From NCBI GenBank assembly GCA_958295985.1, contig OY282432.1, positions 1,240,001-1,304,000 on the forward strand: a stretch of DNA of 64,000 nt. The letters run 5' to 3'. The notes below the pieces were generated by a model that searched no databases, was not told the origin of the DNA, and was given only the letters and a program-made list of their open reading frames with translations. Positions 40,238-49,814 of the stretch are shown here, piece after piece; the stretch's first letter is position 1; each line of letters opens with the position of its first letter. This stretch comes from an uncultured Candidatus Binatia bacterium. GTDB taxonomy: Bacteria; Desulfobacterota; Binatia; UBA9968; JAJDTQ01. The translations under genes and the position numbers were made by a program.

Positions 40238-41083
40238 CTACGCGGTTTTGGAGAGCGGCCAATCCAGCCATTCCGCGAGCGCCCGCCCCAGGATCCATTC
40301 CTTCTCGGCGGCGGTCAGGTTGTCCAGTTCCTCGGTGAACAGCGTCAGCGCCTGCCGGTAGGGACAGGGAAGGTGGGAAAGGTCGGTGCCCCAGAACACG
40401 CGTTGGGGCCCGAAGGCGTCGACCACCCGCCGTATCTGCGGGTGGAGCGACGGATAGGGGTAGCTCTCGGTGGAATAGCAGGGGAGGGCCGAGGCCTTCA
40501 CCGCCACGTTCGGCAAGGCCGCCAGCTCGATCAGCCCGTCGATGATGGGTTCCAGCGGCTTGCCGATCAGGCTGGAGTTGAGCCCCATGTGATCGACGGC
40601 AAGGCGAAGTCCGGGGTGGCGCGCGGCCGCCTCGCCGAGCCGGGGCAGCGCGTGCGGCGCCAGCGCCATGACCGGGACGTCGTAGCGCTCGGCCGCCTCC
40701 CAGAACCAGTCGATGGCGCCGTCGTCGAGCCATGTGCGGTAGCGTCCGCGGTGGAAGGTCAGGCGAATCCCCAGCATGCCGGGTTGATCCATCCACGTTG
40801 CCATGCGTTCCCGGCTCTCGGGCGCGTCGAGGGTCAACCGCCCCATGACCGCGAACCGGTCGGGATGCAGGCGGGCCGCCTCCAGCGACGTATCGTTCCG
40901 GTCCGCTTCCCAGGTCGGCGGCACCAGCACCGCGCGGTCGACGCCGGCGCCGTCCATCTCGCGCAGCAGCTCTTCGTGCCCCAACGGCTCGGCGCGGTGG
41001 GGCTTGGCCGCATCCACTCGGTCCCAGGGCTTGCCGGGGGTCTCCGGCGCCCAGATGTGAACCTGTGAATCGATGATCGCCAT
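40238..41083 (-). CDS. Amidohydrolase family protein (lactonase-like)
   Basis: 281 residues. Opens MAIIDSQVHIWAPETPGKPW; QVHIW carries the first His, LRLAVDHMGLN the middle one, VFWGTDLSHLP the Asp. This matches the amidohydrolase-2/PDC-lactonase-like group. It lies in the same operon as 39063-40220. The pair plus the cupin, VOC and UbiD genes next door suggests an aromatic-acid ring-opening pathway. Confidence 0.85.
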   Translation of the reverse strand: MAIIDSQVHIWAPETPGKPWDRVDAAKPHRAEPLGHEELLREMDGAGVDRAVLVPPTWEADRNDTSLEAARLHPDRFAVMGRLTLDAPESRERMATWMDQPGMLGIRLTFHRGRYRTWLDDGAIDWFWEAAERYDVPVMALAPHALPRLGEAAARHPGLRLAVDHMGLNSSLIGKPLEPIIDGLIELAALPNVAVKASALPCYSTESYPYPSLHPQIRRVVDAFGPQRVFWGTDLSHLPCPYRQALTLFTEELDNLTAAEKEWILGRALAEWLDWPLSKTA

Positions 41084-41113
41084 GGCTGAGGGGACTCTGC
41101 GGACGGGTCGTCG

Positions 41114-42283
41114 CTACGGCGCCGCCTGCGCTTCGGCGTCCCGGTAGGTCCACTGGAAATCCGGGTTGCGGTAGACCTCGTCGGGCATCAGGCTCGTCAA
41201 CTCCCTCTTGTGCAGTTCCGACTCGAAGCGCCCGCGGATCGACGGTTCTTCGTCGGCGTACTCGATCTGGTCCCTGGCGCGGTCCTCGATCTTTTCGGCA
41301 TGGCCGCGGAACTGCCGGGGCGGATGGAGCGCCAGATACCGCGCCGGCGTGCCCCCGGCGTTGAAGTGCTGGTGAAACCACTTGCCGGGCGGAACGAACA
41401 TGCTCGCTTCGTGCCACGGCGCCACCACCTTCTCTTTCCCTTCCTCCCAGAGGATGGAGTAGCCTTCCCCCTTGGGAATGACGATGACCCGGCCCGGGCC
41501 GTGGCGGTGCGCCTTCTTGTAGGTCCGGGAGGGGAACACGGACATGTGGCAGGACATCTCGGAGTTGGGGAAGGTCATGAGCACGCTGTGTCCGCCTGCG
41601 CCCCTGCGGCTGCTCCGGTTCAGTTTGTCCCAGGAGCCCATGTCGGGAAAGAAGTTCCCGTACCAGAAGATGCCGCTGCGGCCGCCCCAGGTTCGGGTCG
41701 GGTCGCCGTCGCGCACGAGCTTCGCCTCGGAGTAGAGCTCGCCGCCCCTGGACAGACGGTCCTCGCCCTCATGGGGGTTGTTGAAGAAGAACGACGGGTC
41801 GGTGTTGAGCGACATCGCCAGCGGCAGGTAGCTGTAGCGCAGGAGCCGCACGGGCTGGTCGCCGCGCATGTTGCTCATGGTGTGATGGTAGCTGTGCGGG
41901 ATCTGGAACAGACTCCGGGGCTGCCATTCGAAGCTGTTCCTGGAACCGCTCTCGCCCAGCCACACCGTGGTCACGCCCTGGCCCTGCAGCACGTAGACCA
42001 GCTCGTCGAGAGCGAACTTCAGCGGTGGGAGCGTCTCTCCGGGAGGGATCTCCTGCACCATGGCGGAGGTGACTCCTTCCTGCCCCACGAGCTGGATGAA
42101 GGCGCTCTCGCACCCCCGTTCCTCCCACCAGCCCAGCTCGACCGTACGCAAGTCCTCGATGAAGTATCCTCGGTGAACCGGCACGCCAACGGAGGCCATC
42201 CAGTCATCGTAGGTGTATTCCTTGACCTCCAGCTCGGGAGCGACGGAATCGTCGGAACTCTTGTCGGGTTGGACCTTCGCCAT
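41114..42283 (-). CDS. Bicupin-like protein (gentisate 1,2-dioxygenase-like)
   Basis: 389 residues. Two cupin-like halves: near IPPGETLPPLKFALDELVYV in the first and FPSRTYKKAHRHGPGRVIVI in the second. The general layout resembles gentisate/1-hydroxy-2-naphthoate dioxygenases, but the first cupin lacks an obvious HxH pair, so the active metal is probably only in the second half. Clustered with VOC and amidohydrolase genes, so an aromatic substrate is likely. Confidence 0.65.
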   Translation of the reverse strand: MAKVQPDKSSDDSVAPELEVKEYTYDDWMASVGVPVHRGYFIEDLRTVELGWWEERGCESAFIQLVGQEGVTSAMVQEIPPGETLPPLKFALDELVYVLQGQGVTTVWLGESGSRNSFEWQPRSLFQIPHSYHHTMSNMRGDQPVRLLRYSYLPLAMSLNTDPSFFFNNPHEGEDRLSRGGELYSEAKLVRDGDPTRTWGGRSGIFWYGNFFPDMGSWDKLNRSSRRGAGGHSVLMTFPNSEMSCHMSVFPSRTYKKAHRHGPGRVIVIPKGEGYSILWEEGKEKVVAPWHEASMFVPPGKWFHQHFNAGGTPARYLALHPPRQFRGHAEKIEDRARDQIEYADEEPSIRGRFESELHKRELTSLMPDEVYRNPDFQWTYRDAEAQAAP

Positions 42284-42313
42284 GAAACGTTTCTCCTTTG
42301 TTGCCGGCTCCCC

Positions 42314-42739
42314 TCAGGAACCGGCCACCTCTTCGAACGACGGCTCGGGCATGCCGTTCTTCCACGTCGGGTCACGAAGCTCCAGCCGGTTGCCGCTGGG
42401 GTCCGTGAAGTAGAGCTCCCGTCCGGGGAAATAGCCGCCCTTGCGGTAGTAGAGCTCCACCACCGGCACGTTCCGTTCCTTGAAGGTCTTGCATGCCTCG
42501 TTCAGGGTCTCCGGGCTGACCGTGAAGGAATGATGGACGCGGTCGTCCTCCGGTTGGGCCGGCGCCTCTCGGCGCTCGCACAGGAGGATGTTGTGATCGC
42601 CCACGTTGAAGCATGCCATGACGTCGTTCGCGAGCCGGCCCAGGGACTTGAGGCCGAGCAGGTCGCCGTAGAATTTCTCCGCTTCGCCCAAGTCGTTAAC
42701 CGGAATGGACCAATGCGTAACCCCTTCAATCTTGAGCAT
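42314..42739 (-). CDS. VOC-family (glyoxalase/extradiol-dioxygenase-fold) protein
   Basis: 141 residues. MLKIEGVTHWSIPVNDLGEA opens a single VOC domain; PSGNRLELRDPTW near the end supplies the Glu metal ligand. Single-domain size (140 residues) matches glyoxalase/bleomycin-resistance-type proteins. Its gene sits 30 bp upstream of the bicupin gene, same strand, so the two probably share a function. Confidence 0.82.
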   Translation of the reverse strand: MLKIEGVTHWSIPVNDLGEAEKFYGDLLGLKSLGRLANDVMACFNVGDHNILLCERREAPAQPEDDRVHHSFTVSPETLNEACKTFKERNVPVVELYYRKGGYFPGRELYFTDPSGNRLELRDPTWKNGMPEPSFEEVAGS

Positions 42740-42944
42740 GTGCCTGTCTCCTTTCTAGGTTGCCGAGCCACGGACGGCCCGGACCGGGATCACGATATTC
42801 ATACGACAGAGAACAGGGTGCAGGCAACAGGCAACGGTTGTAAACGGCCCGGGGATGGGATACCCATCGTGGGCGATCAGGCAGCGTCCGGCGTCCCCGA
42901 GTCCAGGACACGGGCGCCCGGATGACAGGGGGTACAGGGATACC

Positions 42945-44396
42945 ATGAGTGGAGAAGCATTTGACGGCCTGCAGGAGTTCGTGGAGGCGTGCAAGCGGAT
43001 CGATGACTGGCGGGAGATCGAGAACGCGGACTGGGACGAGGAGATCGGCGCGCTCAGGGAGGTGACCGGGGAGTTGATTCCGGATCCTCCCATGCTGTTG
43101 TTTGACAACATCAAGGGATATCCGGCGGGCTTCCGCGTGGTGGGGCTGCTGACCGCCTCCTGCAAGCGCGCCGCGCTGGCGCTGGGGCTGCCGGTCCACG
43201 AACCGCGGGCGAAACTCAGCGAGCTGGCGTCGCGGAAGATGCGGGAGGTGAAGCCGATCCCTCCGGTGGAGGTCGCCGGCGGGCCGGTGATGGACAACGT
43301 CATGACCGGGGAGGACGTGGACCTGTACCGGTTCCCCGCCCCTCGCTACCATGCCATGGACGGAGGCCGCTACATCGGCACCGGCGACTGCTTCATCAAC
43401 CGGGATCCGGAAACGGGTTTCGTGAATGCCGGGACCTACCGCATGCAGGTCCATGACCGCGGTCTGCTGGGCCTCTGGATGAGCCCGGGACAGCACGGGA
43501 GGCAGATCTGCCAGCGCCATTGGGAGCGGGGCCGGAGTTGCCCGGTGGTGGCGACCTTCGGGGGCGATCCGTTGGTCTTCATCGCCTCCCACAACCGGAT
43601 TCCCTGGGGCAGCGGCGAGCTGGAGTTCGCCGGAGGGCTTCGGCAACGGCCGGTGGAGGTCATTGAGGGACCGGTAACTGGCCTGCCCATACCGGCCCAT
43701 GCGGAGGTGGCGGTGGAAGGCGAGGCGCCGCCGCCGGGGGAGGAGTCACGGGACGAAGGCCCGTTCGGCGAATGGCCGGGGTACTATTCGGGCGGAACCA
43801 TCGGCACGGGCGAGCCCCAACCGGTGATCCGGGTCAAGGCCGTGTATTACAGGCACAACCCCATCATCCACGGAGACGCGCCCATGTGGCCCGGCGCGCG
43901 TCGAGGCGGCCTGGAGATGGGCACGGGCCGCGGCGGCGTCGCCGACCTTGCGCGGGCCGGCATCCAGGACGTGGTGGGGGTCGGCAGGCACCTGGGCTAC
44001 ATTCGCGTGGTGGCCATCCGCCAGCGTTACCCGGGGCATGCGCAACAGGCGGCGCGGGCGGTGGCCGCGGCCACGCGCAACGGCCGCTGGATCGTCATCG
44101 TGGATGAAGACATCGACCCCACGAACTTCACCGAGGTGATGTGGGCCATGACCACCCGGGCGGAGCCGTCGAGGGACATCGAGATCCTCGAGAACTGCTG
44201 GAGCACGCCGCTGGACCCGCTCATGCCGCCGGAGAAACGGGACTCCGGCGACCATACCAACTCGCTGGCGGTGTTCTACGCGGTGCGCCCGTTCCATCGG
44301 CGGGACCGGTTCCCCAAAGTCAGCCGCAGCCCGCGGGCGCTCCGCGAGAGGATGATCGAGAAGTACCGGTCGATTCTCCCGTTTCCTGTACCCTAG
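42945..44396 (+). CDS. UbiD-family decarboxylase
   Basis: 483 residues. Prenylated-FMN-dependent (de)carboxylases. Signatures: MLLFDNIKGYPAGFRVV, YRFPAPRYHAMDGGRYIGTG, DCFINRDPETG, and IVDEDIDPTNFTEVMWAM. UbiD enzymes reversibly decarboxylate aromatic or alpha,beta-unsaturated acids; a UbiX flavin prenyltransferase must exist elsewhere. ATG 42945 was chosen because it begins the conserved region; upstream in-frame codons are arginine-rich. Length and motifs are normal. Confidence 0.9.
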   Translation: MSGEAFDGLQEFVEACKRIDDWREIENADWDEEIGALREVTGELIPDPPMLLFDNIKGYPAGFRVVGLLTASCKRAALALGLPVHEPRAKLSELASRKMREVKPIPPVEVAGGPVMDNVMTGEDVDLYRFPAPRYHAMDGGRYIGTGDCFINRDPETGFVNAGTYRMQVHDRGLLGLWMSPGQHGRQICQRHWERGRSCPVVATFGGDPLVFIASHNRIPWGSGELEFAGGLRQRPVEVIEGPVTGLPIPAHAEVAVEGEAPPPGEESRDEGPFGEWPGYYSGGTIGTGEPQPVIRVKAVYYRHNPIIHGDAPMWPGARRGGLEMGTGRGGVADLARAGIQDVVGVGRHLGYIRVVAIRQRYPGHAQQAARAVAAATRNGRWIVIVDEDIDPTNFTEVMWAMTTRAEPSRDIEILENCWSTPLDPLMPPEKRDSGDHTNSLAVFYAVRPFHRRDRFPKVSRSPRALRERMIEKYRSILPFPVP

Positions 44397-44439
44397 TGTG
44401 GCCCTCTCCCCATGGACAGAGGGTGGCCGAAGGGGATTC

Positions 44440-44484
44440 ATCGTCATGCCCGACGTCGATGAACCAGATGACCTTGGGGGACAT
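44440..44484 (-). pseudogene. 5' shard of an unknown gene
   Basis: ATG 44484 has an AAGGAGG site 6 nt upstream and starts MSPKVIWFIDVGHDD; the frame then enters sequence antisense to the UbiD C-terminus. The good RBS with a short coding piece suggests a gene start cut off by rearrangement. Family unknown. Confidence 0.25.
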
Positions 44485-44567
44485 GGAGACCTCCTTCAGT
44501 CGAAAGGTTCATCCATGAACGGCACGCGAACGATGTGTTGCAAACGGGTCGGGTCCCTCGGGAATCG

Positions 44568-46469
44568 CTATCCTTTCGGGTACCCCAGGCGGCCCAGGTC
44601 CTCCCTGATCTCGTCGAGTATTGCCGGGTCGTCGATGGTGGCCGGGGGCTTGTACGGGGTCCCGTCGGCCATGCTTCGTACCGTGCCCCTCAGGATCTTG
44701 CCGGACCGCGTCTTGGGCAGGCGTTTCACCAGCAGGGCCTGCTTGAAGTCCGCCACCGGGCCGATCTTTTCGCGCATGAGACTCACGAGTTCGGGCGCCA
44801 GGACCTCCTCCGTGGTCTCCACCCCCGCCTTCACGACGATCAGCCCCAGCGGCAGTTGCCCCTTCAGCGCGTCGGCCACCCCGAGCACGGCGCATTCTGC
44901 GACCGCGGGATGGGACGCGAGAACCTCCTCCATGGCGCCGGTGGAAAGCCGGTGTCCGGCAACGTTGATGACGTCGTCGATTCGCCCCATGATCCACAAG
45001 TACCCGTCCTCGTCGCAATAGCCCGCGTCCGCGGTGAGGTAGTAGCCCGGATGCTGCTCGAGGTAGGCCTTTCGGTAGCCCTCTTCGTTGTTCCACAGCG
45101 TGGGCAGGCACCCCGGCGGCAACGGCAGCTTCACCGTGATGCTGCCCATCCCGCCGGGCGGCAGATCCCGGCCCTCGTCGTCGAGCACCCGGACGTCGTA
45201 GCCCGGGACGGCCCGGGTGGGTGAGCCGGGCTTCACCGGGAGCGGCTCGATCCCCATGCAGTTGGCCGCGATGGCCCAGCCGGTCTCGGTCTGCCACCAG
45301 TGGTCGATGACCGGGACCCCCAGGAGATCCTGAGCCCACACCAGCGTGTCCGGGTCGCAGCGCTCGCCGGCGAGGAACAGGGTTCGGAAGTGACTCAGGT
45401 CGTACTTTTCGACGTACTGGCCGGCCGGATCCTCCTTCTTGATGGCGCGAAAGGCCGTGGGCGCGGTGAACAGCACGCTGACGCCGTGCTGGCTGACAAC
45501 GCGCCAGAAGGCCCCCGGATCCGGCGTGCCCACGGGCTTGCCTTCGTAGAGGACGGTGGTGCAGCCCTTCAGCAATGGCCCGTAGACGATATAGGAATGG
45601 CCTACCACCCAGCCGACGTCGGAGGCGGCCCAGTACACCTCGCCGGCATCCACGCCGTAGACGTTCTTCATGCTCCACTTGAGCGCCACGGCGTGGCCGC
45701 CGTTGTCGCGCACGATACCCTTGGGCTGCCCCGTGGTGCCGGAGGTGTAAAGGATGTACAGCGGGTCGGTGGCGGCCACGGAGACGCAGGGAACCGGGCC
45801 GGCCGCGGCCACCGCCTCGTTCCAGTCCACGTCCCGGCCGGCCACCATGGATGCCCGCGCCTGGGGTCTTTGCAGCACCAAGCAGGCCGCGGGTTTGTGC
45901 TGCGCCAGCCGGACGGCCTCGTCCAGCAGCGGCTTGTACTCGATCACGCGGTTGACCTCGATGCCGCAGCTCGCGCTCACGATGACCCTGGGCCGGGCGT
46001 CGTCGATCCGCGTGGCGAGCTCGTTGGCGGCAAAGCCGCCGAAGACCACGGAGTGGACCGCGCCGAGACGGGCGCACGCCAGCATGGCCACCACGGCCTC
46101 GGGCACCATGGGCATGTAGACGATCACCCGGTCGCCCACGCCCACGCCGTGATTCCGGAGCGCGCCGGCAAAGGTCGCCACCGCGTCCCGCAGCTCCAGG
46201 TACGTAAAGACCTTCACGCTGTCCGTCACCGGGCTGTCGTAGATCAACGCCGGCCGGCCGCCGTTGCCCTGTTCCACGTGCACGTCCAGGGCGTTGTAGC
46301 AGGTATTGAGGGCGCCGCCGGTGAACCACCGGTAGAAGGGCGGACGCGAGCCGTCCAGCACCCGGTCCCAGCGCTCGTCCCAGTGAATGTCATCCGCGGC
46401 CTCGGCCCAGAAACCGTCCGGGTCGTTCAGCGCCCGTTGGTAAACACCCGTGTAATCGTTGTCGCTCAT
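44568..46469 (-). CDS. Acyl-CoA synthetase (propionyl-CoA synthetase-like, PrpE)
   Basis: 633 residues; adenylate-forming enzyme. ATP loop YTSGTTGQPKGIVRD; TETGWAIAAN and GRIDDVINVAGHRLSTGAME are core motifs; the Lys of the acetyl-CoA synthetase A10 motif lies in PKTRSGKILRGTVR. N-terminal ACAS domain (MSDNDYTGVYQRALNDPDGF) is as in PrpE. ATG 46469 has GGGGGG upstream; an in-frame ATG further up (46529) would add 20 residues. Activates a short or aromatic acid to CoA. Confidence 0.92.
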   Translation of the reverse strand: MSDNDYTGVYQRALNDPDGFWAEAADDIHWDERWDRVLDGSRPPFYRWFTGGALNTCYNALDVHVEQGNGGRPALIYDSPVTDSVKVFTYLELRDAVATFAGALRNHGVGVGDRVIVYMPMVPEAVVAMLACARLGAVHSVVFGGFAANELATRIDDARPRVIVSASCGIEVNRVIEYKPLLDEAVRLAQHKPAACLVLQRPQARASMVAGRDVDWNEAVAAAGPVPCVSVAATDPLYILYTSGTTGQPKGIVRDNGGHAVALKWSMKNVYGVDAGEVYWAASDVGWVVGHSYIVYGPLLKGCTTVLYEGKPVGTPDPGAFWRVVSQHGVSVLFTAPTAFRAIKKEDPAGQYVEKYDLSHFRTLFLAGERCDPDTLVWAQDLLGVPVIDHWWQTETGWAIAANCMGIEPLPVKPGSPTRAVPGYDVRVLDDEGRDLPPGGMGSITVKLPLPPGCLPTLWNNEEGYRKAYLEQHPGYYLTADAGYCDEDGYLWIMGRIDDVINVAGHRLSTGAMEEVLASHPAVAECAVLGVADALKGQLPLGLIVVKAGVETTEEVLAPELVSLMREKIGPVADFKQALLVKRLPKTRSGKILRGTVRSMADGTPYKPPATIDDPAILDEIREDLGRLGYPKG

Positions 46470-46567
46470 CTGTGCCCCCCAACGCGAGATCCTGAAGATG
46501 TCCATAACCCTGCGGAAATCGGCGCGCAAGCGGAATCGCGCGGGACCCCCGGCCCTTCGGCAGCGGC

Positions 46568-46663
46568 CGGTTGCGCCGCGTGACCGCCGCCGGCGTGGAC
46601 CCCGGCGAGCCCGTGCGCCGCGTCATGAGCCGGGACCTCGCGACCCTCGAAGGGCTCTGCGCG
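46568..46663 (+). pseudogene. CBS-domain-like shard in a 304-bp gene-free gap
   Basis: In one frame this reads RVTAAGVDPGEPVRRVMSRD then LATLEG, which resembles the linker and start of the second repeat in CBS-domain proteins. No start or rest of the domain is visible. The gap 46470-46773 also has TTGACA at 46709 followed by TTACGT after 16 nt, which may be the promoter of the flavoprotein gene. Confidence 0.3.
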
Positions 46664-46773
46664 AACGGACAGGGGAACCCGTTTCAGGCAACCTCCTTCG
46701 GCCGGTCTTTGACAGGGGCGGGGACTTGGTTTACGTACTACGTGACGTCCATGACCCGCACCGCGGGCCCATC

Positions 46774-48525
46774 ATGAGCTACAAGACCATCCACCATCAG
46801 GCCGAAGTCCTGGTCATCGGCGGTGGCGCGGCCGGCGCCATGGCGGCCATCCGCGCCCGGGAGGCGGGAGCGGACGTGCTGCTGGTGGACAAGTCCGTGT
46901 TCGGCCGGAGCGGCTGTGCGGCGCTGGCCTCAGGGGCGTACATCACCTACATGCCGGGTGACGACATCATGATCCATCTCGGCGGCCGCGGCGTACTCAC
47001 CAACCAGACCAAGGCCATCGAGGCCATTCACGCCACCCACGACGTGCTCGGCATCCTCGACGGCTGGGGCGTGAAGTTCGTCAAGGAACGCGGCGAGATC
47101 TGGCGCGGCAAGGGCGGGTCCGGGGCCGCCGCCAGCGGCGGCCTGGCCGCGGGCCTGGTGGGCGGCGGCACCGCGATGATGAAGGTGGTGCGGGGCGTAG
47201 CCCTGCGCGCGGGCGTCCGGGTGCTCAACCGGGTTTCGGTCACCGACCTCCTGACCTCGGACGGCAAGCACCCCACCCGCGGCCGCGTGGTGGGCGCGCT
47301 GGGGGTCTCCGGACGCGAGCGCGAGGTCCACGTGTGCGAGGCCAAATCCGTGGTGATGTGCGCGGGCGGTTTCAACTTCGGCTACAAGCAGCCGGGACAG
47401 TGGTTCGCGGGCATGCCCCTCAACATCACCAGCGACGGCGTTGCCATGCAGATCAGGGCGGGCGCGGTGATGGGCAACATGGCGGTGGGCAGCAAGTATC
47501 TCCAGACCATGGAGTTCATGTGCGCTCCCGGCATCGAGCACTTCACCACCATGGGGACCAGCTACTTCAACCGCCAGGGGGAAGACGTGATGAAGCGGTT
47601 CTCGGAGTCCGAGGCCGAGTTCACCCGGCGGCTGTCGCTGGGCCACGCGGTGGCGCTGGAGATGCTGGAAGGCAAGGGCCCCGTGTACCTCGACTGCACC
47701 AAGCTCCCGCCGGAGAACATCCGGCTGCTGTACGAAGTCATCCCCATCATCATGAACACCTTCGAGGCCGCGGGATACGAGGTCAGCAAGGAGCGGATCC
47801 CCTACCTGCCGGTGCTGGCGGCCACCTACGGCTCCAGCCACGGCGGCGGCGCGGTGGTGGACGACCAGTGCATGACTTCGCTGCCGGGTCTGTTCGCCGC
47901 GGGCGCCAGCAGCGACGGGATGAACATTTCGCCGAACCTCAACCTGTCCTGGTGCATGGTGCTGGGCTGGTGGGCCGGGCTGCACGCCGCGGACTATGCC
48001 AGAAGCGCGGACCTCAAGGGCGCCGTGGGGCGGCAGGTGGAGTCGCTGACCCGAGGCGCCACCCAATACCTCAAGCCGGAGGGGACCGCCTTTGCCGAGG
48101 TCCACGGCAGGGCCGCGGACCTGCTGCACGAGCTGGGGATCATCCTCAGCGACGAGAAGATCGCCCGGGTGCGGCGAGGGCTTGCGGAGATACTGGAAAC
48201 GTATGACGACGTCATGGCGAAGGACCCCCACGACTTGGTGAAGGTCCTGGGACTGCGGAACTCCATCGAGGCCCTGACCGCGGTGCTGGACTACCTGCTG
48301 CACCGGCAGGAAAGCCGCGGCTCGGTCATCAACCGCGATCATCCGGAGACCGACAACGAGAAGTGGCTGGTGTTGAGCAAGTCGATCATCGAGAACGGCG
48401 CGCTGAAGATCTGGGATGAACCCATCCCGAGCGACGAATTCTACGTGCGCTACCGGCCGAGGTCCGGGAAGGCCATGCACCCCTTCTTCAAGATCGCCGG
48501 TCAGGCGGTCGAGGCCGGGGAGTAG
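46774..48525 (+). CDS. FAD-dependent oxidoreductase (fumarate reductase/AprA-like flavoprotein)
   Basis: 583 residues. Dinucleotide motif VIGGGAAGAMAAIRAREAG, then the covalent or non-covalent FAD region SGCAALASGAYITY; SSHGGGAVVDDQCMTSLPGL and FAAGASSDG near the C-terminal half; C-terminal helical domain as in succinate dehydrogenase/fumarate reductase/adenylylsulfate reductase subunits. The next gene is a 4Fe-4S ferredoxin 7 bp downstream, giving the AprA/AprB-like layout of a soluble two-subunit reductase. ATG 46774 starts MSYKTIHHQAEVLVIGG. Substrate unknown. Confidence 0.85.
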   Translation: MSYKTIHHQAEVLVIGGGAAGAMAAIRAREAGADVLLVDKSVFGRSGCAALASGAYITYMPGDDIMIHLGGRGVLTNQTKAIEAIHATHDVLGILDGWGVKFVKERGEIWRGKGGSGAAASGGLAAGLVGGGTAMMKVVRGVALRAGVRVLNRVSVTDLLTSDGKHPTRGRVVGALGVSGREREVHVCEAKSVVMCAGGFNFGYKQPGQWFAGMPLNITSDGVAMQIRAGAVMGNMAVGSKYLQTMEFMCAPGIEHFTTMGTSYFNRQGEDVMKRFSESEAEFTRRLSLGHAVALEMLEGKGPVYLDCTKLPPENIRLLYEVIPIIMNTFEAAGYEVSKERIPYLPVLAATYGSSHGGGAVVDDQCMTSLPGLFAAGASSDGMNISPNLNLSWCMVLGWWAGLHAADYARSADLKGAVGRQVESLTRGATQYLKPEGTAFAEVHGRAADLLHELGIILSDEKIARVRRGLAEILETYDDVMAKDPHDLVKVLGLRNSIEALTAVLDYLLHRQESRGSVINRDHPETDNEKWLVLSKSIIENGALKIWDEPIPSDEFYVRYRPRSGKAMHPFFKIAGQAVEAGE

Positions 48526-48532
48526 GGCTGCC

Positions 48533-48760
48533 ATGGCTCGAGAGCTGCATCTACCGAAGGTCGAGATCAGCAAGGAGGCCTGCATCTCCTGCACGGCATG
48601 CGACGATGCCTGCCCGACGGACGTGATCCGGATGGGCAGGGACGGCTATCCGTTCGCCATGTACGAGGAAGACTGCCAGGGCTGCTTCATCTGCGAGTGG
48701 GACTGTCCCGTCGGCGCCATCAAGATTCGCGTCGCGCGCTGGTACGAGGCGGGACAGTAG
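48533..48760 (+). CDS. Two-cluster 4Fe-4S ferredoxin-like subunit
   Basis: 75 residues. Two CxxCxxCxxxCP motifs: ISCTACDDACP and CQGCFICEWDCP. It is small and acidic in the middle, as in AprB-type or ferredoxin subunits, and starts MARELHLPKVEISKEACISC. It is the electron partner of the flavoprotein just upstream (7 bp gap). Confidence 0.9.
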   Translation: MARELHLPKVEISKEACISCTACDDACPTDVIRMGRDGYPFAMYEEDCQGCFICEWDCPVGAIKIRVARWYEAGQ

Positions 48761-48864
48761 GTGTCCCGTCCACCGGCTCGCCTCCTTGCGGACCGAACCG
48801 CCGGCGCCGCGGCGAAGTCCGGAGTGGGTGACCCAACCGCCTCCGGTCCACGGTTCCCTCTCCG

Positions 48865-49731
48865 ATGAGCCTGTTCTACGCCTTGATCGCGTCGCTGGGC
48901 TTCGCGGTCTCGCACATCCTGATCCGCCGCGGCCTGGCCCGGTCCAATCCCCTGGCCGGGTTCGCCATCTCCATCGTCATCTCGGCACTGACCCTCTGGT
49001 CCATCGTGGCAGCCACCCTGCCCCTGACCGTTTTCCGGACCCACGCCATCTGGTATTTCGCGGTAGGCGGCCTGTTCGCCTCCGGGCTGGGCCGCTGGCT
49101 GGTCTATGTCTCCATCGACCGGCTGGGGGTGGCCCGCTCCATCCCGGTGGTGAGCACGACGCCGATGTTCGCCTCGATACTCGCGGTGCTCCTTGTCGGG
49201 GAGCACTGGACCCTGGGCGCGTTCTTCGGCACCGTGCTGATCATCTGCGGCGTCATCGTCATCTCGAGGACCCACGAGCAGAAGGCCGATTGGCGCCGCT
49301 GGGACTTCATCTTTCCTCTTTTGGGGGCGTTGTCGTTTTCCTTTTCCGCCAGTGTCCGAAAGCTCGGCTTCTTCATCCAGAACCTGCCGCTCATGGCGTC
49401 GTGCGTGAACGCCACCACGGGACTGGTGCTGGCCGTCCTGATGATCTACGGCCAGGGCGGCCCACGCAAGGTGCTGCCGATGTCCCGTTCGGTGTTCGCA
49501 TGGTTCGTCGGCGCGGGGATCTGCAACACCGCCGGGATGCTGGCCAACTTCTACGCCCTCTCCACCGGCGACATCGTCATCGTGGAGCCGTTGATCAGCA
49601 CCAACCCGGTGTTGACCGTGGTGCTCACGGCGATCTTCCTGCGGGACGTGGAGACCGTTAACCTGCAAGTGGCGGTGGGCGTTGCGTTCACCTTCGTCGG
49701 GGCGCTGCTGCTGGTCTCCGCCAGGGGATGA
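48865..49731 (+). CDS. EamA/DMT-family transporter
   Basis: 288 residues with about ten helices in two EamA repeats: LFYALIASLGFAVSHILIRR at helix 1 and LLGALSFSFSASVRKLGFFI at the start of the second half. The C-terminal segment STGDIVIVEPLISTNPVLTV matches the paralogue at 416-1276 in position and pattern (SLGDVVLVDPLIATTPLFSV), so the two are related copies. Substrate not predictable. Confidence 0.85.
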   Translation: MSLFYALIASLGFAVSHILIRRGLARSNPLAGFAISIVISALTLWSIVAATLPLTVFRTHAIWYFAVGGLFASGLGRWLVYVSIDRLGVARSIPVVSTTPMFASILAVLLVGEHWTLGAFFGTVLIICGVIVISRTHEQKADWRRWDFIFPLLGALSFSFSASVRKLGFFIQNLPLMASCVNATTGLVLAVLMIYGQGGPRKVLPMSRSVFAWFVGAGICNTAGMLANFYALSTGDIVIVEPLISTNPVLTVVLTAIFLRDVETVNLQVAVGVAFTFVGALLLVSARG

Positions 49732-49814
49732 CCTCGCTGTCGCGGCCGCGACCCGCGGCCGGTTCTCGGCGCGCGTCCGTGTCCTTTCCCGGCCGGCTTC
49801 GGTAGAATGACCGG

